The notes under the pieces are model-generated. The model was given only the letters and a program-made list of their open reading frames with translations. It did no database searches and had not been told where the DNA came from. Positions 9,801-17,965 of a stretch of DNA of 64,000 bases are shown here, in pieces. The stretch spans positions 19,156 through 83,155 of the forward strand of contig CACZXG010000001.1 of the NCBI GenBank assembly GCA_902785055.1, given 5' to 3'. Positions within the stretch are counted from its first letter, which is position 1; every line of letters starts with the position of its first letter. This DNA is from an uncultured Lachnospiraceae bacterium. GTDB lineage: Bacteria > Bacillota > Clostridia > Lachnospirales > Lachnospiraceae. A program made the position numbers and the translations under genes.

Positions 9801-10389
9801 TGACCACATCCTTGCTTCCGGTAAGGACATCAACGTATTCTGCTTCAACACTGAAGTTTACTCCAACACAGGCGGACAGGCTTCCAAGGCTACTCCTGTC
9901 GGTGCAGTTGCTCAGTTCGCAGCAGGTGGTAAAGAGACCAAGCAGAAGGATCTCGCAGCTATGGCTATGAGCTATGGTTACGTATATGTCGCTCAGATCT
10001 CCATGGGCGCTGACAGAAATCAGTGCATCAAGGCGATCTCTGAGGCTGAGGCATATCCCGGACCTTCACTGATCATCGCATACGCTCCTTGCATCAACCA
10101 TGGTATCCGTAAGGGTATGGCCAAGGTTCAGGATGAAGAGAAGCTCGCAGTTACGACCGGTTACTGGAATCTGTTCAGATTCAATCCTGCCGGCGGCGCT
10201 AAGAAGTTCTTCCTGGATTCCAAGCCCGCTACAGATCCTTACATGGACTTCCTCGGCGGAGAGGTTCGCTACACATCCCTGAAGCGTTCCAACCCTGCAA
10301 AGGCAGACGCTATGTATGCTGAGAACGAGGCTAATGCAAAGGCTAAATATGCATACCTCGAGAAACTCGGCGCTCTGTACAACGAGTGA
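6853..10389 (+). CDS. nifJ: Pyruvate:ferredoxin (flavodoxin) oxidoreductase
   Basis: Oxidatively decarboxylates pyruvate with CoA to acetyl-CoA and CO2, passing electrons to ferredoxin; central to anaerobic glycolytic fermentation. 1178 aa, the normal length of the fused single-chain enzyme. Domain I carries the substrate region, YPITPSSVMPEHVDEW. Two ferredoxin-type clusters lie near residues 693 (CIQCTFCSYVCP) and 747 (CTGCGSCANVCP). Proximal-cluster cysteines appear in CAGCGETPYAK (about 821) and NATGCSSIWG (about 845). The thiamine diphosphate motif GDGWAYDIGYGG is near 970. Codon use is strongly biased towards a small codon set, as expected for a very highly expressed gene. It is followed by a separately promoted ferredoxin gene. 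Confidence 0.98.
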   Translation: MARKFLTMDGNEAAAHAAYAYTEVATIYPITPSSVMPEHVDEWATAGRKNIFGQPVQVTEMQSEAGAAGAVHGAVAAGAMTSTFTASQGLLLMIPNLYKIAGEGLPAVINVAARCVCTHALNIFGDHSDVYAARQTGCAMLCESSVQEVMDLTPVAYCAAVKGKLPFINFFDGFRTSHEIQKIQIWDYDDLDDLIDHDAIAEFRANCLNPTHPCQMGCAQNPDLFFQTREACNPAYNAMPAVVQEYMDKVNAKLGTDYKLFNYYGAADAEKVIVAMGSVNETIEETVDHLNAAGQKVGVIKVRLYRPFCTEAFLAAIPKTVKQISVLDRTKEPGSIGEPLALDVKAAIAGTEFKDVPVFSGRYGLGSKDTTPAQIIAVYNNTEKKEFTIGITDDVTNLSLDPGKEIVTTPEGTICCKFWGLGADGTVGANKNSIKIIGDNTDMYAQAYFDYDSKKSGGVTMSHLRFGKKPIKSTYLIHQANFVACHNPAYIRKFNMSQELVDGGTFLLNCSWNAEELETHIPPQVKKFIYDHKINFYTIDGVKIGIETGMGPTRINTILQSAFFKLANIIPEEDAIAYMKAAAEKTYGRKGRDVVEKNWAAIDAGAKNVVKVDVPESWGQAEGEEYDLVHATGARQDVVDFVNNIQVKVNAQEGNTVPVSAAGVYANGATPSGAAAYEKRGIAVNVPVWASENCIQCTFCSYVCPHAAIRPMALTDDECAKLPEDTVTIPLMGMPGYKFAIVVSSLDCTGCGSCANVCPGKKGNKALNMMRLEEGMKQPNEQAAFNVAVTFEPKQDVIDKFKETTVKGSQFKQPLLEFSGACAGCGETPYAKLVTQLFGDRMYIANATGCSSIWGNSSPSTPYTVNHKGHGPAWSNSLFEDAAEFGYGMLLANQSLRANLKSKVEAIAETAGEEVKAAAQKWIDTFAIGAENGAATDALVAALAADGSDAAKEILEQKQFLAKKSQWVFGGDGWAYDIGYGGVDHILASGKDINVFCFNTEVYSNTGGQASKATPVGAVAQFAAGGKETKQKDLAAMAMSYGYVYVAQISMGADRNQCIKAISEAEAYPGPSLIIAYAPCINHGIRKGMAKVQDEEKLAVTTGYWNLFRFNPAGGAKKFFLDSKPATDPYMDFLGGEVRYTSLKRSNPAKADAMYAENEANAKAKYAYLEKLGALYNE

Positions 10390-10393
10390 TCCA

Positions 10394-10420
10394 AAGAGAC
10401 TGACATTTTGTCAATCTCTT
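10394..10420 (+). other. Hairpin immediately after nifJ, without a T-run
   Basis: AAGAGA-C-TGACA and TGTCA-A-TCTCTT pair around a TTT loop with one mismatch. No T-run follows, and its right arm overlaps the -35 of the ferredoxin promoter. It may stabilise the nifJ 3' end or act as a weak terminator. Confidence 0.5.
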
Positions 10421-10447
10421 GACGATACCTTTAAAAAAGGATAATAT
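10419..10447 (+). promoter_or_regulatory. Strong promoter of the ferredoxin gene
   Basis: TTGACG (10419-10424), an exact 17-bp spacer and TAATAT (10442-10447) form a near-consensus sigma-A promoter. The expected start is near 10454, only a few bases before a 14-bp hairpin. Confidence 0.8.
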
Positions 10448-10457
10448 ATGATTGTTT

Positions 10458-10490
10458 CAAGGCACAGATACTACCCGTATCTGTGCCTTG
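10458..10490 (+). other. 5'-terminal mRNA hairpin of the ferredoxin transcript
   Basis: A perfect 14-bp stem (10458-10471 with 10477-10490) closes a TACCC loop. It sits within about 4-5 bases of the predicted transcript start and has no T-run, so it is more like a 5' stability element than a terminator. Confidence 0.6.
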
Positions 10491-10548
10491 ACTGCAAAAT
10501 AAGCTATTTAGGCTTGGCTAACTACCATCAAGAAAGGAGACCACTATC

Positions 10549-10719
10549 ATGGCACGTGTTATTAGTGATGCTTGTATCAGCTGCGGTTCCTGCGCTGCTC
10601 AGTGTCCCGTTGAGGCTATCGCTCAGGGCGATACTCAGTACGAGATCGACGCAGACGCTTGCATCGATTGCGGCGCTTGCGAAGCTCAGTGCCCTGTTGG
10701 AGCTATTTCCGAGGGTTGA
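10549..10719 (+). CDS. 2[4Fe-4S] ferredoxin
   Basis: 56-aa soluble low-potential electron carrier. Both clusters are complete: Cys9, 12, 15 and Cys19-Pro, then Cys38, 41, 44 and Cys48-Pro. The internal duplication typical of clostridial ferredoxins is obvious (CISCGSCAAQCPVEAI and CIDCGACEAQCPVGAI). AAAGGAG lies upstream of the ATG. It directly follows nifJ but has its own near-consensus promoter, a 5' hairpin and a strong terminator, so it is probably a very abundant separate transcript. It is the expected electron acceptor of the adjacent PFOR and of IorAB. Confidence 0.97.
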   Translation: MARVISDACISCGSCAAQCPVEAIAQGDTQYEIDADACIDCGACEAQCPVGAISEG

Positions 10720-10740
10720 GTTCAATAAGACTTATAAAAA

Positions 10741-10770
10741 AGCCCGGGCGTTTGTCCCGGGCTTTTTTGT
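10741..10770. terminator. Bidirectional terminator between the ferredoxin and ACT-protein genes
   Basis: The stem AGCCCGGG/CCCGGGCT with loop CGTTTGT has A residues before it and T residues after it. The complementarity continues further out (AAGACTTATAAA with TTTATAAGTCTT), so both converging transcripts can end here. Confidence 0.93.
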
Positions 10771-10783
10771 ATGTTTATAAGTC

Positions 10784-11221
10784 TTATTTGAACAACTGCT
10801 CCATATCCTCATGGCAGATCGGCCTTATGCCATTCTCCGTGAGGACGCGGATCGCTTTATCGTTGTCCGCTACGCGGAATACCATGAAGGCGCTGTTCGC
10901 TTTTTTGGCGAGGAAAGCGTAAGAATATTCGAGATTGACCTTGTTGTCGCCCAGGATGTTCAGCATGTTGACCAGGGCGCCGGGCTTGTCCTCAATCTCA
11001 ACTGCAATGACTTTGGTGATGGAGCAGACATAGCCCTCATCCTTGAGGATCTGGATCGTGTCGAAAGGGTTGTCAACAATGACACGGACAATGCCGAAAT
11101 CTTCACTCTCCGCCAGGGAGAGGGCCCGCAAGTCAATGTTGCTCTTCTCCAGGATCTTGGTAAACTCCGCCAATGCGCCGGGTCTGTTCTCCAGAAATAC
11201 GGAAATCTGTTTGACTGTCAT
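10784..11221 (-). CDS. Tandem ACT-domain protein
   Basis: 145 aa made of two ACT domains (about 1-70 and 71-143), each starting with the usual beta strand and the ENRPGAL / EDKPGAL ligand loop. ACT pairs bind amino acids or related small ligands. Stand-alone versions of this length are commonly encoded beside phenylacetate-CoA ligase or indolepyruvate oxidoreductase genes in anaerobes, as here, so it is probably an aromatic-ligand sensor or regulator for that pathway. It follows paaK by 62 bases on the same strand and is the last gene of the licD-gdpP-rplI-dnaB-paaK run. The ligand is not known. Confidence 0.85.
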   Translation of the reverse strand: MTVKQISVFLENRPGALAEFTKILEKSNIDLRALSLAESEDFGIVRVIVDNPFDTIQILKDEGYVCSITKVIAVEIEDKPGALVNMLNILGDNKVNLEYSYAFLAKKANSAFMVFRVADNDKAIRVLTENGIRPICHEDMEQLFK

Positions 11222-11283
11222 TTGCTCCTCCTGTTCTCCCCTTTCAGAGGCTTTGTAGTGGTTATGCTGTTTGAAAATACATG

Positions 11284-12627
11284 TCAGTTTGCTGCGGGAT
11301 CGGTTGAAGCCGGATCCGCACTGTTGACATATAGATTTCTCTTGTCGATGACGCGCTTAGCCTTGCCTTCGCTCCTGGTGATGCTCTTAGGCGCTACGAG
11401 TTTGACAACGCAGTAAATGCCAAGCATTGCCTTGAGCGCGGAGACCAGCTGCTTTTCTCTTCCGGCCACTTCGGACAGGGAGTCGGAGAACATCTCCGGC
11501 GTCATCTCGACCTGCACCTCGATGCGGTCGCTGCTGCCCGTTCTCGTGACGATGATCTGGTAGTTGGCCGGATAACCGCAGTTCATGAGTACTGTTTCGA
11601 TCTGGGAAGGGAATACGTTGACACCCTTGACGATCAGCATGTCGTCGCTTCTGCCCATAGGTTTGGACATTCTCACGTGCGTTCTGCCGCAGGAGCAGGG
11701 CTCGTCGTAGAGAATACCGATATCCTTGGTCCTGTAGCGGATCAGAGGGAATGCCTCCTTGGTGATGCTGGTAAATACCAGTTCGCCCTTCTGGCCGTGA
11801 GGCACGGGCTCGCCCGTCTTGGGGTTGATCGTCTCTACGATGAAGTGGTCCTCGTTGACGTGCATTCCATTCTGCGCGCTGCATTCATATGCCACGCCGG
11901 GTCCGGAGATCTCTGTGAGCCCGTAGATATCATAGGCCTTGATGCCGAGACCCTTTTCGATGTCGCGGCGCATCTCTTCCGTCCAGGCTTCGGCGCCGAA
12001 AATGCCGGCCTTGAGCTTAATGCGGTTTTTCAGTCCTCTCTCATTAACGGATTCCGAAAGGTAAGCCGCATAGGAAGGCGTACAGCAGAGGATCGTAGTC
12101 CCCAGATCCGTCATAAACTGAAGCTGCCGGTCCGTATTGCCCGAAGACATAGGAAGTGTCAGGCTCCCCAGCTTGTGAGAGCCGCCGTGAAGACCTGCTC
12201 CGCCGGTAAACAGCCCATATCCGTAACAGACCTGCACCACATCATCCTTCGTCGCTCCTGCCGCAGCAAGAGCTCTTGCGCAGCATTCTTCCCAGAGGTC
12301 CACGTCGTTCTGCGTATAGAAAGCAACGACTCTTCTTCCTGTCGTTCCGCTGGTGGAGTGGATCCTGACACAGTCCGACAGCGGTGCCGCCATCAGTCCG
12401 TAGGGGTACTGGTCTCTGAGGTCATCTTTGCTGAGTGTTGGGAGGAGATGAAGATCCTCGATCCCGTGGATATGCTCCGGACGGACACCCAGCTCGTCCA
12501 TCTTCTTTTTGTAGTAAGGGACGTTGTTGTAAACTCTTTCGACCTGTCTGACCAGCCGTTCGTTCTGCCATGCTGTGATCTGTTCCCGGGAGGCGCATTC
12601 CACCTTCGGGTCAAAATAGTGCTCCAT
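11284..12627 (-). CDS. paaK: Phenylacetate-CoA ligase family protein
   Basis: Adenylate-forming ligase that activates phenylacetate or another aryl acid to its CoA thioester; 447 aa. Visible motifs are the P-loop HSTSGTTGRRVV (near residue 90), YDIYGLTEISGPG (near 227), IRYRTKDIG, and the C-terminal hinge with VNVFPSQIE. The frame is open upstream to 12726, but the start at 12627 (MEHYFDPKV) is chosen because the longer form would overlap dnaB and family proteins begin here; AGGAGG lies 13 bases upstream. Together with iorAB and the ACT protein it forms the set typical of anaerobic arylpyruvate/aryl-CoA metabolism. It could run either in amino acid fermentation or, with IorAB in reverse, in biosynthesis. 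Confidence 0.9.
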   Translation of the reverse strand: MEHYFDPKVECASREQITAWQNERLVRQVERVYNNVPYYKKKMDELGVRPEHIHGIEDLHLLPTLSKDDLRDQYPYGLMAAPLSDCVRIHSTSGTTGRRVVAFYTQNDVDLWEECCARALAAAGATKDDVVQVCYGYGLFTGGAGLHGGSHKLGSLTLPMSSGNTDRQLQFMTDLGTTILCCTPSYAAYLSESVNERGLKNRIKLKAGIFGAEAWTEEMRRDIEKGLGIKAYDIYGLTEISGPGVAYECSAQNGMHVNEDHFIVETINPKTGEPVPHGQKGELVFTSITKEAFPLIRYRTKDIGILYDEPCSCGRTHVRMSKPMGRSDDMLIVKGVNVFPSQIETVLMNCGYPANYQIIVTRTGSSDRIEVQVEMTPEMFSDSLSEVAGREKQLVSALKAMLGIYCVVKLVAPKSITRSEGKAKRVIDKRNLYVNSADPASTDPAAN

Positions 12628-12706
12628 GTTCTTTCGTTGTCCTCCTTCATTTACGTCCTGATGAGGGCGCGATGTCTGATCAAATCCGCTTCGCGCGGGC
12701 TGCCTG

Positions 12707-14041
12707 CTATCTGGCAAGATTTGCAAATTTCGTCAGCGCAGGCTGCCAGCTCAGTTCCACTGTGCCGATCGGGCCGTTACGCTGTTTGGCGATGATGATC
12801 TCGGCAATTCCTTTTTTCTCGGAATCCTGATTATAGTAATCGTCTCGATATATAAACATTACGACGTCGGCATCCTGCTCAATTGCTCCCGATTCTCTCA
12901 GGTCAGAGAGCATAGGCCTGTGGTTGGGCCTGGACTCCACTGCTCTCGAGAGCTGGGACAGAGATACGACCGGGACATTCAGTTCCCTGGCAATAGCCTT
13001 GAGGGATCTGGAGATCTCAGAGATCTCCTGCTGTCTCGACTCTCCGGACTTTCCGCTTCCGCTCATCAGCTGCAGATAGTCGATAATGATCATTTCCAGG
13101 CCGTATTCCAGCTTGTATTTGCGGCATTTGGACCTGAGCTCCGACGCTGTGATCGCCGGTGTATCGTCGATGATCAGTTTACTCTCGCCGATATTTCCCG
13201 CGCTCTCTACCAGATCCGCCCACTCGGCTTCCGTGAGGTCTCCGGTCCGGATCTTCTGAGCGTCGACATGGGATTCCATGGAGAAGAGACGGTTCGTCAA
13301 CTGCTCCTTGGACATTTCAAGGGAGAAAATAGCGACGCAGCGGTTCTCTTTGAGCGCCAGGTGCTGGGCAATATTGAGGACCAGCGCTGTTTTGCCCATT
13401 GACGGTCTTGCGGCGATCAGTATAAGATCCGAGTTCTGGAAGCCTGCCGTCCTGTTGTCCAGATCTGTAAAACCGGTGGAAAGACCTGTGACGTTTCCTT
13501 TGATATGGCTCGCGTACTCGATCTTCTCGATGGCATTGATCACGATCTGGCGGATCGGCACAAAGCCGTTGGAGTCCCTTCTCTGGGAGATCTCAAAGAT
13601 CCTCTTCTCCGCGTCGTTCATGATCACTTCCAGATCATCTTTCTGTGTATAACACGCTCCCGCGATCTCCTCATTAGCCCGGATCATCCTGCGCAGCAGC
13701 GATTTTTCCGAGACGATCTTCGCGTAGGACCTGATGTTGGCGGAGGTTGGCACCTGCTCGATCAGCTCGAGGATCACTCCGGTCCCGTAAACCTCCGGCG
13801 GAAGATTCTTCTCCCGCAGGCGGCTCTGCAGCGTCACAGGATCCACTGCGATTCCATTACGGTGCATCTCCAGAATGGCCGTGAAAAGCACGCCATACTG
13901 ACGGGCGTAGAAATCCTCCTCCCGGAGCATCTCCGAGGCGGCTTCGATCGCCTCAGCGTCCATCAGCATTGCGCCTATTACGGATTGCTCCGCCTCTATA
14001 CTGTGGGGCATCACCCTCCTGATCGCATCTTCTTCTGCCAT
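12707..14041 (-). CDS. dnaB: Replicative DNA helicase DnaB
   Basis: Hexameric helicase that unwinds DNA at replication forks. 444 aa, standard length. The N-terminal primase-interacting domain (residues 1-105, PHSIEAEQSVIGAML) is followed by a linker and a RecA-like core with Walker A ARPSMGKTAL at 211-220. Walker B is in MIIIDYLQLM, and a late VVSLSQLSRAVESR segment is present. It starts one base after rplI, the classic rplI-dnaB arrangement of Firmicutes. No intein is present. Confidence 0.98.
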   Translation of the reverse strand: MAEEDAIRRVMPHSIEAEQSVIGAMLMDAEAIEAASEMLREEDFYARQYGVLFTAILEMHRNGIAVDPVTLQSRLREKNLPPEVYGTGVILELIEQVPTSANIRSYAKIVSEKSLLRRMIRANEEIAGACYTQKDDLEVIMNDAEKRIFEISQRRDSNGFVPIRQIVINAIEKIEYASHIKGNVTGLSTGFTDLDNRTAGFQNSDLILIAARPSMGKTALVLNIAQHLALKENRCVAIFSLEMSKEQLTNRLFSMESHVDAQKIRTGDLTEAEWADLVESAGNIGESKLIIDDTPAITASELRSKCRKYKLEYGLEMIIIDYLQLMSGSGKSGESRQQEISEISRSLKAIARELNVPVVSLSQLSRAVESRPNHRPMLSDLRESGAIEQDADVVMFIYRDDYYNQDSEKKGIAEIIIAKQRNGPIGTVELSWQPALTKFANLAR

Positions 14042-14042
14042 A

Positions 14043-14489
14043 TTATGCTTCCTGTACGATTACATTGAGCTTTCCTGTTACCTGAGTGTGAAGCTTGATC
14101 GGGATCTCAAAGGTCCCGAAGGACTTGATGGGTTCCGCGACCTGGATCTTCTTCTTGTCCAGATCAAGACCGTGCTGCTCCTTGGCGGCTGCCGCGATCT
14201 CCTTGGCGGAAATGGAGCCGAATACCTTGCCGTTCTCTCCCGCCTTCATCTTGACCACGATTTTGCGGGACGCAAGGTCCTCAGCTGCTGCCTTGGCGTC
14301 GGCCAGTTTCTGGGCCGCTACCTTGTCCTCGTGTGCTTTCTGAAGCCTGAGTTCGTTTTTGTTTCTCTCCGTAGCCTCAACACCCAGTTTCTTGGGGAGC
14401 ACGTAGTTGCGTGCATATCCGTCGCTTACCTTTACGATCTCGCCCTTCTTGCCGAGTGACTTGACATCCTGTAATAAAATAACCTGCAT
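14043..14489 (-). CDS. rplI: 50S ribosomal protein L9
   Basis: Large-subunit protein that binds 23S rRNA. 148 aa with the signature MQVILLQDVKSLGKKGE...DGYARNYVLPK at the N-terminus, a long connecting helix and the C-terminal domain. GGAGG lies before the ATG. It sits between gdpP and dnaB, a conserved Firmicute order. Confidence 0.98.
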   Translation of the reverse strand: MQVILLQDVKSLGKKGEIVKVSDGYARNYVLPKKLGVEATERNKNELRLQKAHEDKVAAQKLADAKAAAEDLASRKIVVKMKAGENGKVFGSISAKEIAAAAKEQHGLDLDKKKIQVAEPIKSFGTFEIPIKLHTQVTGKLNVIVQEA

Positions 14490-14529
14490 GGTTTCCTCCT
14501 CATTCCGGAGCGGTCACACCCCTTAAAAA

Positions 14530-16575
14530 TCAAATATCTCCGGCTTCCGTCATCTGACTGATGGTAGCCTTCAAAAGCTCTATTGCCTGTTCGATCGTCA
14601 TATTTTCAAGCTGGCATCCCGCAATATTCAGGTGTCCGCCTCCGCCCATTCTCTCCATGATCAGCTGTACATTGACTTCATCGATAGAGCGGGCGCTGAC
14701 GAATATTTTGCCCTGGTAGCGGGTCATTACGAAGCTGGCCCTGACGCCCTTGATATCCAGAAGGTCGTTGGCAGCCTGAGCGCCCACCACGGTAGGGCTC
14801 TCCGCCTCTTCCGCGTCACATACTGAGATCGCGTATACATCCATATAGATCTGGGCGCGGGATACTGCGTCCGCCTTAGCTCTGTAAGACGCGACGTCAT
14901 CGCGGAACAGTTTGCGCACGCGGGTGACGTCCGCGCCGCAGCGGCGCAGGAAAGCTGCCGCCTCGAAAGTGCGCACGCCGGTCCTGTTGGTGAAATTATT
15001 GGTATCCACGACGATACCGCCATAGATCGCGTCAGCCTCCTCGGGTCTGACCTTGACATTCTCGCCCGTGTACTGCAGGATCTCGGATACCATCTCACAC
15101 GCGGAGGACGCATAGGGCTCCACATAGGAGAGCGTCGCGTTCTCGATCACTTCCGTGCCCTGCCTGTGGTGATCGAGCACCACGATGGATTTGCACTTCT
15201 TGAGAAGTTCCGGGCACTCCGTGAGGCTGGGCTTGTTGACGTCTACTACGACCAGCGCGGAGTTGTCTGTGACATATTCCAGAGCATGGACGCTGTCAAT
15301 GATCATCTCCTTGCTGTAATTCTCATTCTTTTCAAACAGTGAGAGCACCTGTCTCAGGGACACTGTCCTCTCATTGATGACGATATACGCCTTGCGGCTA
15401 AGCGTCAGCGCGATTCGGTAAATACCGAGGGCCGCACCGAAACTGTCGGGATCTCCGAGCCGGTGTCCCATGATAAAGACCGTATCTCTCGCGCCGATGA
15501 TCTCCTTGAGCGCCTGCGCCTTGACTCTCGCCTTGACGCGCGTGCTCTTCTCCACCTGTCTGCTCTTGCCGCCGTAGTAGGTGATATTGTCCGAATTCTT
15601 GACTACCGCCTGGTCGCCGCCGCGTCCAAGAGCCAGGTCGATCGCATTTCTCGCAAACTCGTAATTCTGCGTGAAGGACAGTCCGTCCAGACCGACGCCG
15701 ATACTGAGGGTGATCGCCATCTCATTGCCGATCTTGACAGTCTTGGCATCCTCGAGCAGGTCAAAGTGGTCCTCCTCGAGCTGTCTGAGCGCCTTCTTGC
15801 GCATGACGATCAGATACTTGTCCTTCTCCATCTTGCTGCAGATTCCGTCGATCGCGGCAAAATATTTCGTGACCTTACGGTCGATCAGCGCCACAAGAAG
15901 TGATTTTCTGACGTCCTCAAGCGTATCCACCGCTTCCTCATAGTTGTCGATATAGACAAATCCGACCACTACGCTCTGGTCATCCACTTCCTGAATCGCC
16001 AGGCGCGCGGCTGTATCATCGATCAGAAACAGCGAATAGAGCTCGCCTTTACTGGCCTTCTCATCCAGCATTGTGTTGGAGGGGATGAGATCCGCCATAT
16101 TCAATTTTTTGACCTGGGCCATGAAGCTGTAGCCTTCACGCTCCACCTGGATCCTGATCTCCTTGTCGTCCTTGGGGAGGCTCTCCCTTCGGATGGACGG
16201 GAAGATCGTGGTGATCGAGCGCCGGTAATCGGCGTCCTTCTGTACGGCGCTCGCGAAAGCGTCGTTCATCCACTCGATCTTGCCGGTCTCGTCCAGCAGC
16301 GCGTACGACACGTCAAAATTTCTCAGCAGCACTCCCTGCATCTGATCGTAGTTGGTGGCAAACTCTATCATTTCCCTGCGCAGGATCTCGCTGTTATTGA
16401 GGTACATATAGAGTGTGAAAATAAAGTAAATACCCAGATAAACAGTGAGGATCACTCCCACGGGCCAGTAAATGAAATAGATCAGCACAGTGATCACAGC
16501 GAGAAACAGCCCCAAAAGAAGCGGTATTCTGAAGAATACGCTCAGTTTCTTCTTACGTCTCTCCCCACTGCTCAT
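14530..16575 (-). CDS. gdpP: GdpP-type cyclic-di-AMP phosphodiesterase
   Basis: Membrane DHH-DHHA1 phosphodiesterase that degrades c-di-AMP, controlling osmotic and cell-wall homeostasis. 681 aa: two N-terminal transmembrane helices (about 15-55), a PAS-like sensor (about 80-175), a degenerate GGDEF domain (about 180-320), the DHH domain with GHRLGDPDSFGA near 368 and VVLDHHRQG near 462, and the DHHA1 motif GGGGHLNIAG near 641. The start has GGAGG nine bases upstream and overlaps the end of licD by 23 bases, indicating coupling. The gdpP-rplI-dnaB order is conserved in Firmicutes. Confidence 0.94.
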   Translation of the reverse strand: MSSGERRKKKLSVFFRIPLLLGLFLAVITVLIYFIYWPVGVILTVYLGIYFIFTLYMYLNNSEILRREMIEFATNYDQMQGVLLRNFDVSYALLDETGKIEWMNDAFASAVQKDADYRRSITTIFPSIRRESLPKDDKEIRIQVEREGYSFMAQVKKLNMADLIPSNTMLDEKASKGELYSLFLIDDTAARLAIQEVDDQSVVVGFVYIDNYEEAVDTLEDVRKSLLVALIDRKVTKYFAAIDGICSKMEKDKYLIVMRKKALRQLEEDHFDLLEDAKTVKIGNEMAITLSIGVGLDGLSFTQNYEFARNAIDLALGRGGDQAVVKNSDNITYYGGKSRQVEKSTRVKARVKAQALKEIIGARDTVFIMGHRLGDPDSFGAALGIYRIALTLSRKAYIVINERTVSLRQVLSLFEKNENYSKEMIIDSVHALEYVTDNSALVVVDVNKPSLTECPELLKKCKSIVVLDHHRQGTEVIENATLSYVEPYASSACEMVSEILQYTGENVKVRPEEADAIYGGIVVDTNNFTNRTGVRTFEAAAFLRRCGADVTRVRKLFRDDVASYRAKADAVSRAQIYMDVYAISVCDAEEAESPTVVGAQAANDLLDIKGVRASFVMTRYQGKIFVSARSIDEVNVQLIMERMGGGGHLNIAGCQLENMTIEQAIELLKATISQMTEAGDI

Positions 16576-17503
16576 TGATCATTCCCTCCGGATCTTCACG
16601 GTACTTGCGGATCCATTCCTTATACGGAGTATCGGGATCCAGGATCAGTTCCCCATGGTCGCTCGTTCCGATCACAAGTTTATTGTAATCCCCGTACTGG
16701 CGGCGGAGATGGATCTTATAGCCCGAAGGGACCGGCACCTTGAGCATCTCAAAATCCAAATACTCCGTGCCCTCAAATTCGGAGCGCAGGTCATACATCT
16801 TCATGCCATAGGGCTGATAACTGATTTTCGCAACATATTTGGTCGGAATGTCGTTGTATTTGCGGCACTCCTCATCAAACTTCCTGTAGGCGTCCTTGTA
16901 GGAATACACTTTACTCACAAGCGGCATGACCAAATGCGCCGCCTTGCGCAGCCTGGAAGCATTCTCGGGATCAAAGCCTTCCGTGGTCCTGTAAAGCTTC
17001 TTGGCCTGCTCCCTGTATTTATCAATATTGTCCATCTGCTTCTTCCAGAGTTTGCGGTTTCTCACCACATTGTCCAGAGGGAAAATATCGATAAAGATAC
17101 CCTGGTTAAAAGTAAACCCCTTCTTCACTTCGCTCAAAAGAACGCCGGTAGTATTGCTGTTTCGAAGCTGCGCGTGGCCTCTGAAGTAGCCCTCGTCCGT
17201 CTCTGCGGTCTGGAAGAAATAGGGCTCCTCAAATTCATCCGCATGGGCGCACAGAAGGTCGTACTGGTCTCTGAGCATCATGATATCGATGTCATCATCC
17301 CAGGGAATAAACCCCTTGTGCCTCTCCGCGCCGAGGATCGTACCGCCTGACGCATAGTATGTGATCCCGTATTTCCTGCAGACCTGATCCAACTGATAAA
17401 GAAGATCCAGTTCCACCGCCCAGACTTTCTTCATATGGGCGGAGACCAGGTACCCGCACCTTTCCTCTTCCTGATAAAAAGAATCCGCTATCTCCAGTTT
17501 CAT
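16553..17503 (-). CDS. LicD-family phosphotransferase
   Basis: 316-aa nucleotidyltransferase-fold protein. LicD proteins move phosphocholine (or a similar phospho-group) from CDP-choline to cell-surface glycans. Motifs are GGTILGAERHKGFIPWDD at 53-70, including the metal-binding acidic cluster WDDDIDIM at 68-75. There is no signal peptide, so it acts on cytoplasmic precursors. GAGGAG precedes the ATG. Its 3' end overlaps gdpP. A LicC-like cytidylyltransferase is encoded 4 kb away and a choline-binding-type surface protein further on, which supports a phosphocholine role, although the family also has other substrates. Confidence 0.85.
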   Translation of the reverse strand: MKLEIADSFYQEEERCGYLVSAHMKKVWAVELDLLYQLDQVCRKYGITYYASGGTILGAERHKGFIPWDDDIDIMMLRDQYDLLCAHADEFEEPYFFQTAETDEGYFRGHAQLRNSNTTGVLLSEVKKGFTFNQGIFIDIFPLDNVVRNRKLWKKQMDNIDKYREQAKKLYRTTEGFDPENASRLRKAAHLVMPLVSKVYSYKDAYRKFDEECRKYNDIPTKYVAKISYQPYGMKMYDLRSEFEGTEYLDFEMLKVPVPSGYKIHLRRQYGDYNKLVIGTSDHGELILDPDTPYKEWIRKYREDPEGMINEQWGET

Positions 17504-17603
17504 ACTTCTCCTCTCAGATATGATCCCGCCGCAGTCTGTCCGCAGCCTGTCAACGCTGTTACTCTAAATATACCACTAATCGCTTATGCGAAAAAGATAA
17601 AAG

Positions 17604-17637
17604 GGCCTTCTTCCCAAGTCTGTCAGGGAAGAAGGCC
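17604..17637 (-). terminator. Terminator of the rpsF-ssb-rpsR operon
   Basis: A perfect 12-bp stem (GGCCTTCTTCCC with GGGAAGAAGGCC, 10-base loop) is followed on the minus strand by CTTTTATCTTTTT. It starts 28 bases after the rpsR stop. Confidence 0.92.
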
Positions 17638-17665
17638 TCTGAATTCCACCTATGCTGCCCTAAGC

Positions 17666-17923
17666 TCAGCGCTCTGTATAGGGCATAAGAGCCAGATGAC
17701 GGGCTCTCTTGATCGTAGCGGTCAGCGCTCTCTGATGAGTTGCGCATGTGCCGGTGATCCGTCTGGGAAGGATCTTGCCGCTCTCAGACACATACTTGCG
17801 AAGCTTCGCAGTGTCCTTATAATCGATTGCGTTGTCCTTGCCGCAAAATACGCAGACTTTCTTTTTTCTATGGAAACTGCCTCTTTTTCTGAAAGGCGCG
17901 TCTTTTCTCTCGGTATAAGCCAT
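17666..17923 (-). CDS. rpsR: 30S ribosomal protein S18
   Basis: 85-aa small-subunit protein that pairs with S6 on the platform. Recognised from [17 protein letters not shown] and the C-terminal [15 protein letters not shown] followed by [12 protein letters not shown]. The order rpsF-ssb-rpsR is the classic bacterial operon and is complete here. GGAGG precedes the ATG. Confidence 0.98.
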   Translation of the reverse strand: MAYTERKDAPFRKRGSFHRKKKVCVFCGKDNAIDYKDTAKLRKYVSESGKILPRRITGTCATHQRALTATIKRARHLALMPYTER

Positions 17924-17965
17924 ATTAACCTCCTGTATTATTTCAGCTACACAGCCGGTCTGGCA

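Noticed and set aside
6949-9807. 952-codon open frame on the minus strand opposite nifJ
   Set aside because: It is exactly antisense to the highly codon-biased PFOR gene, has no ribosome site and gives a Cys/Leu/Val-rich sequence with no domain. It is a by-product of codon bias.
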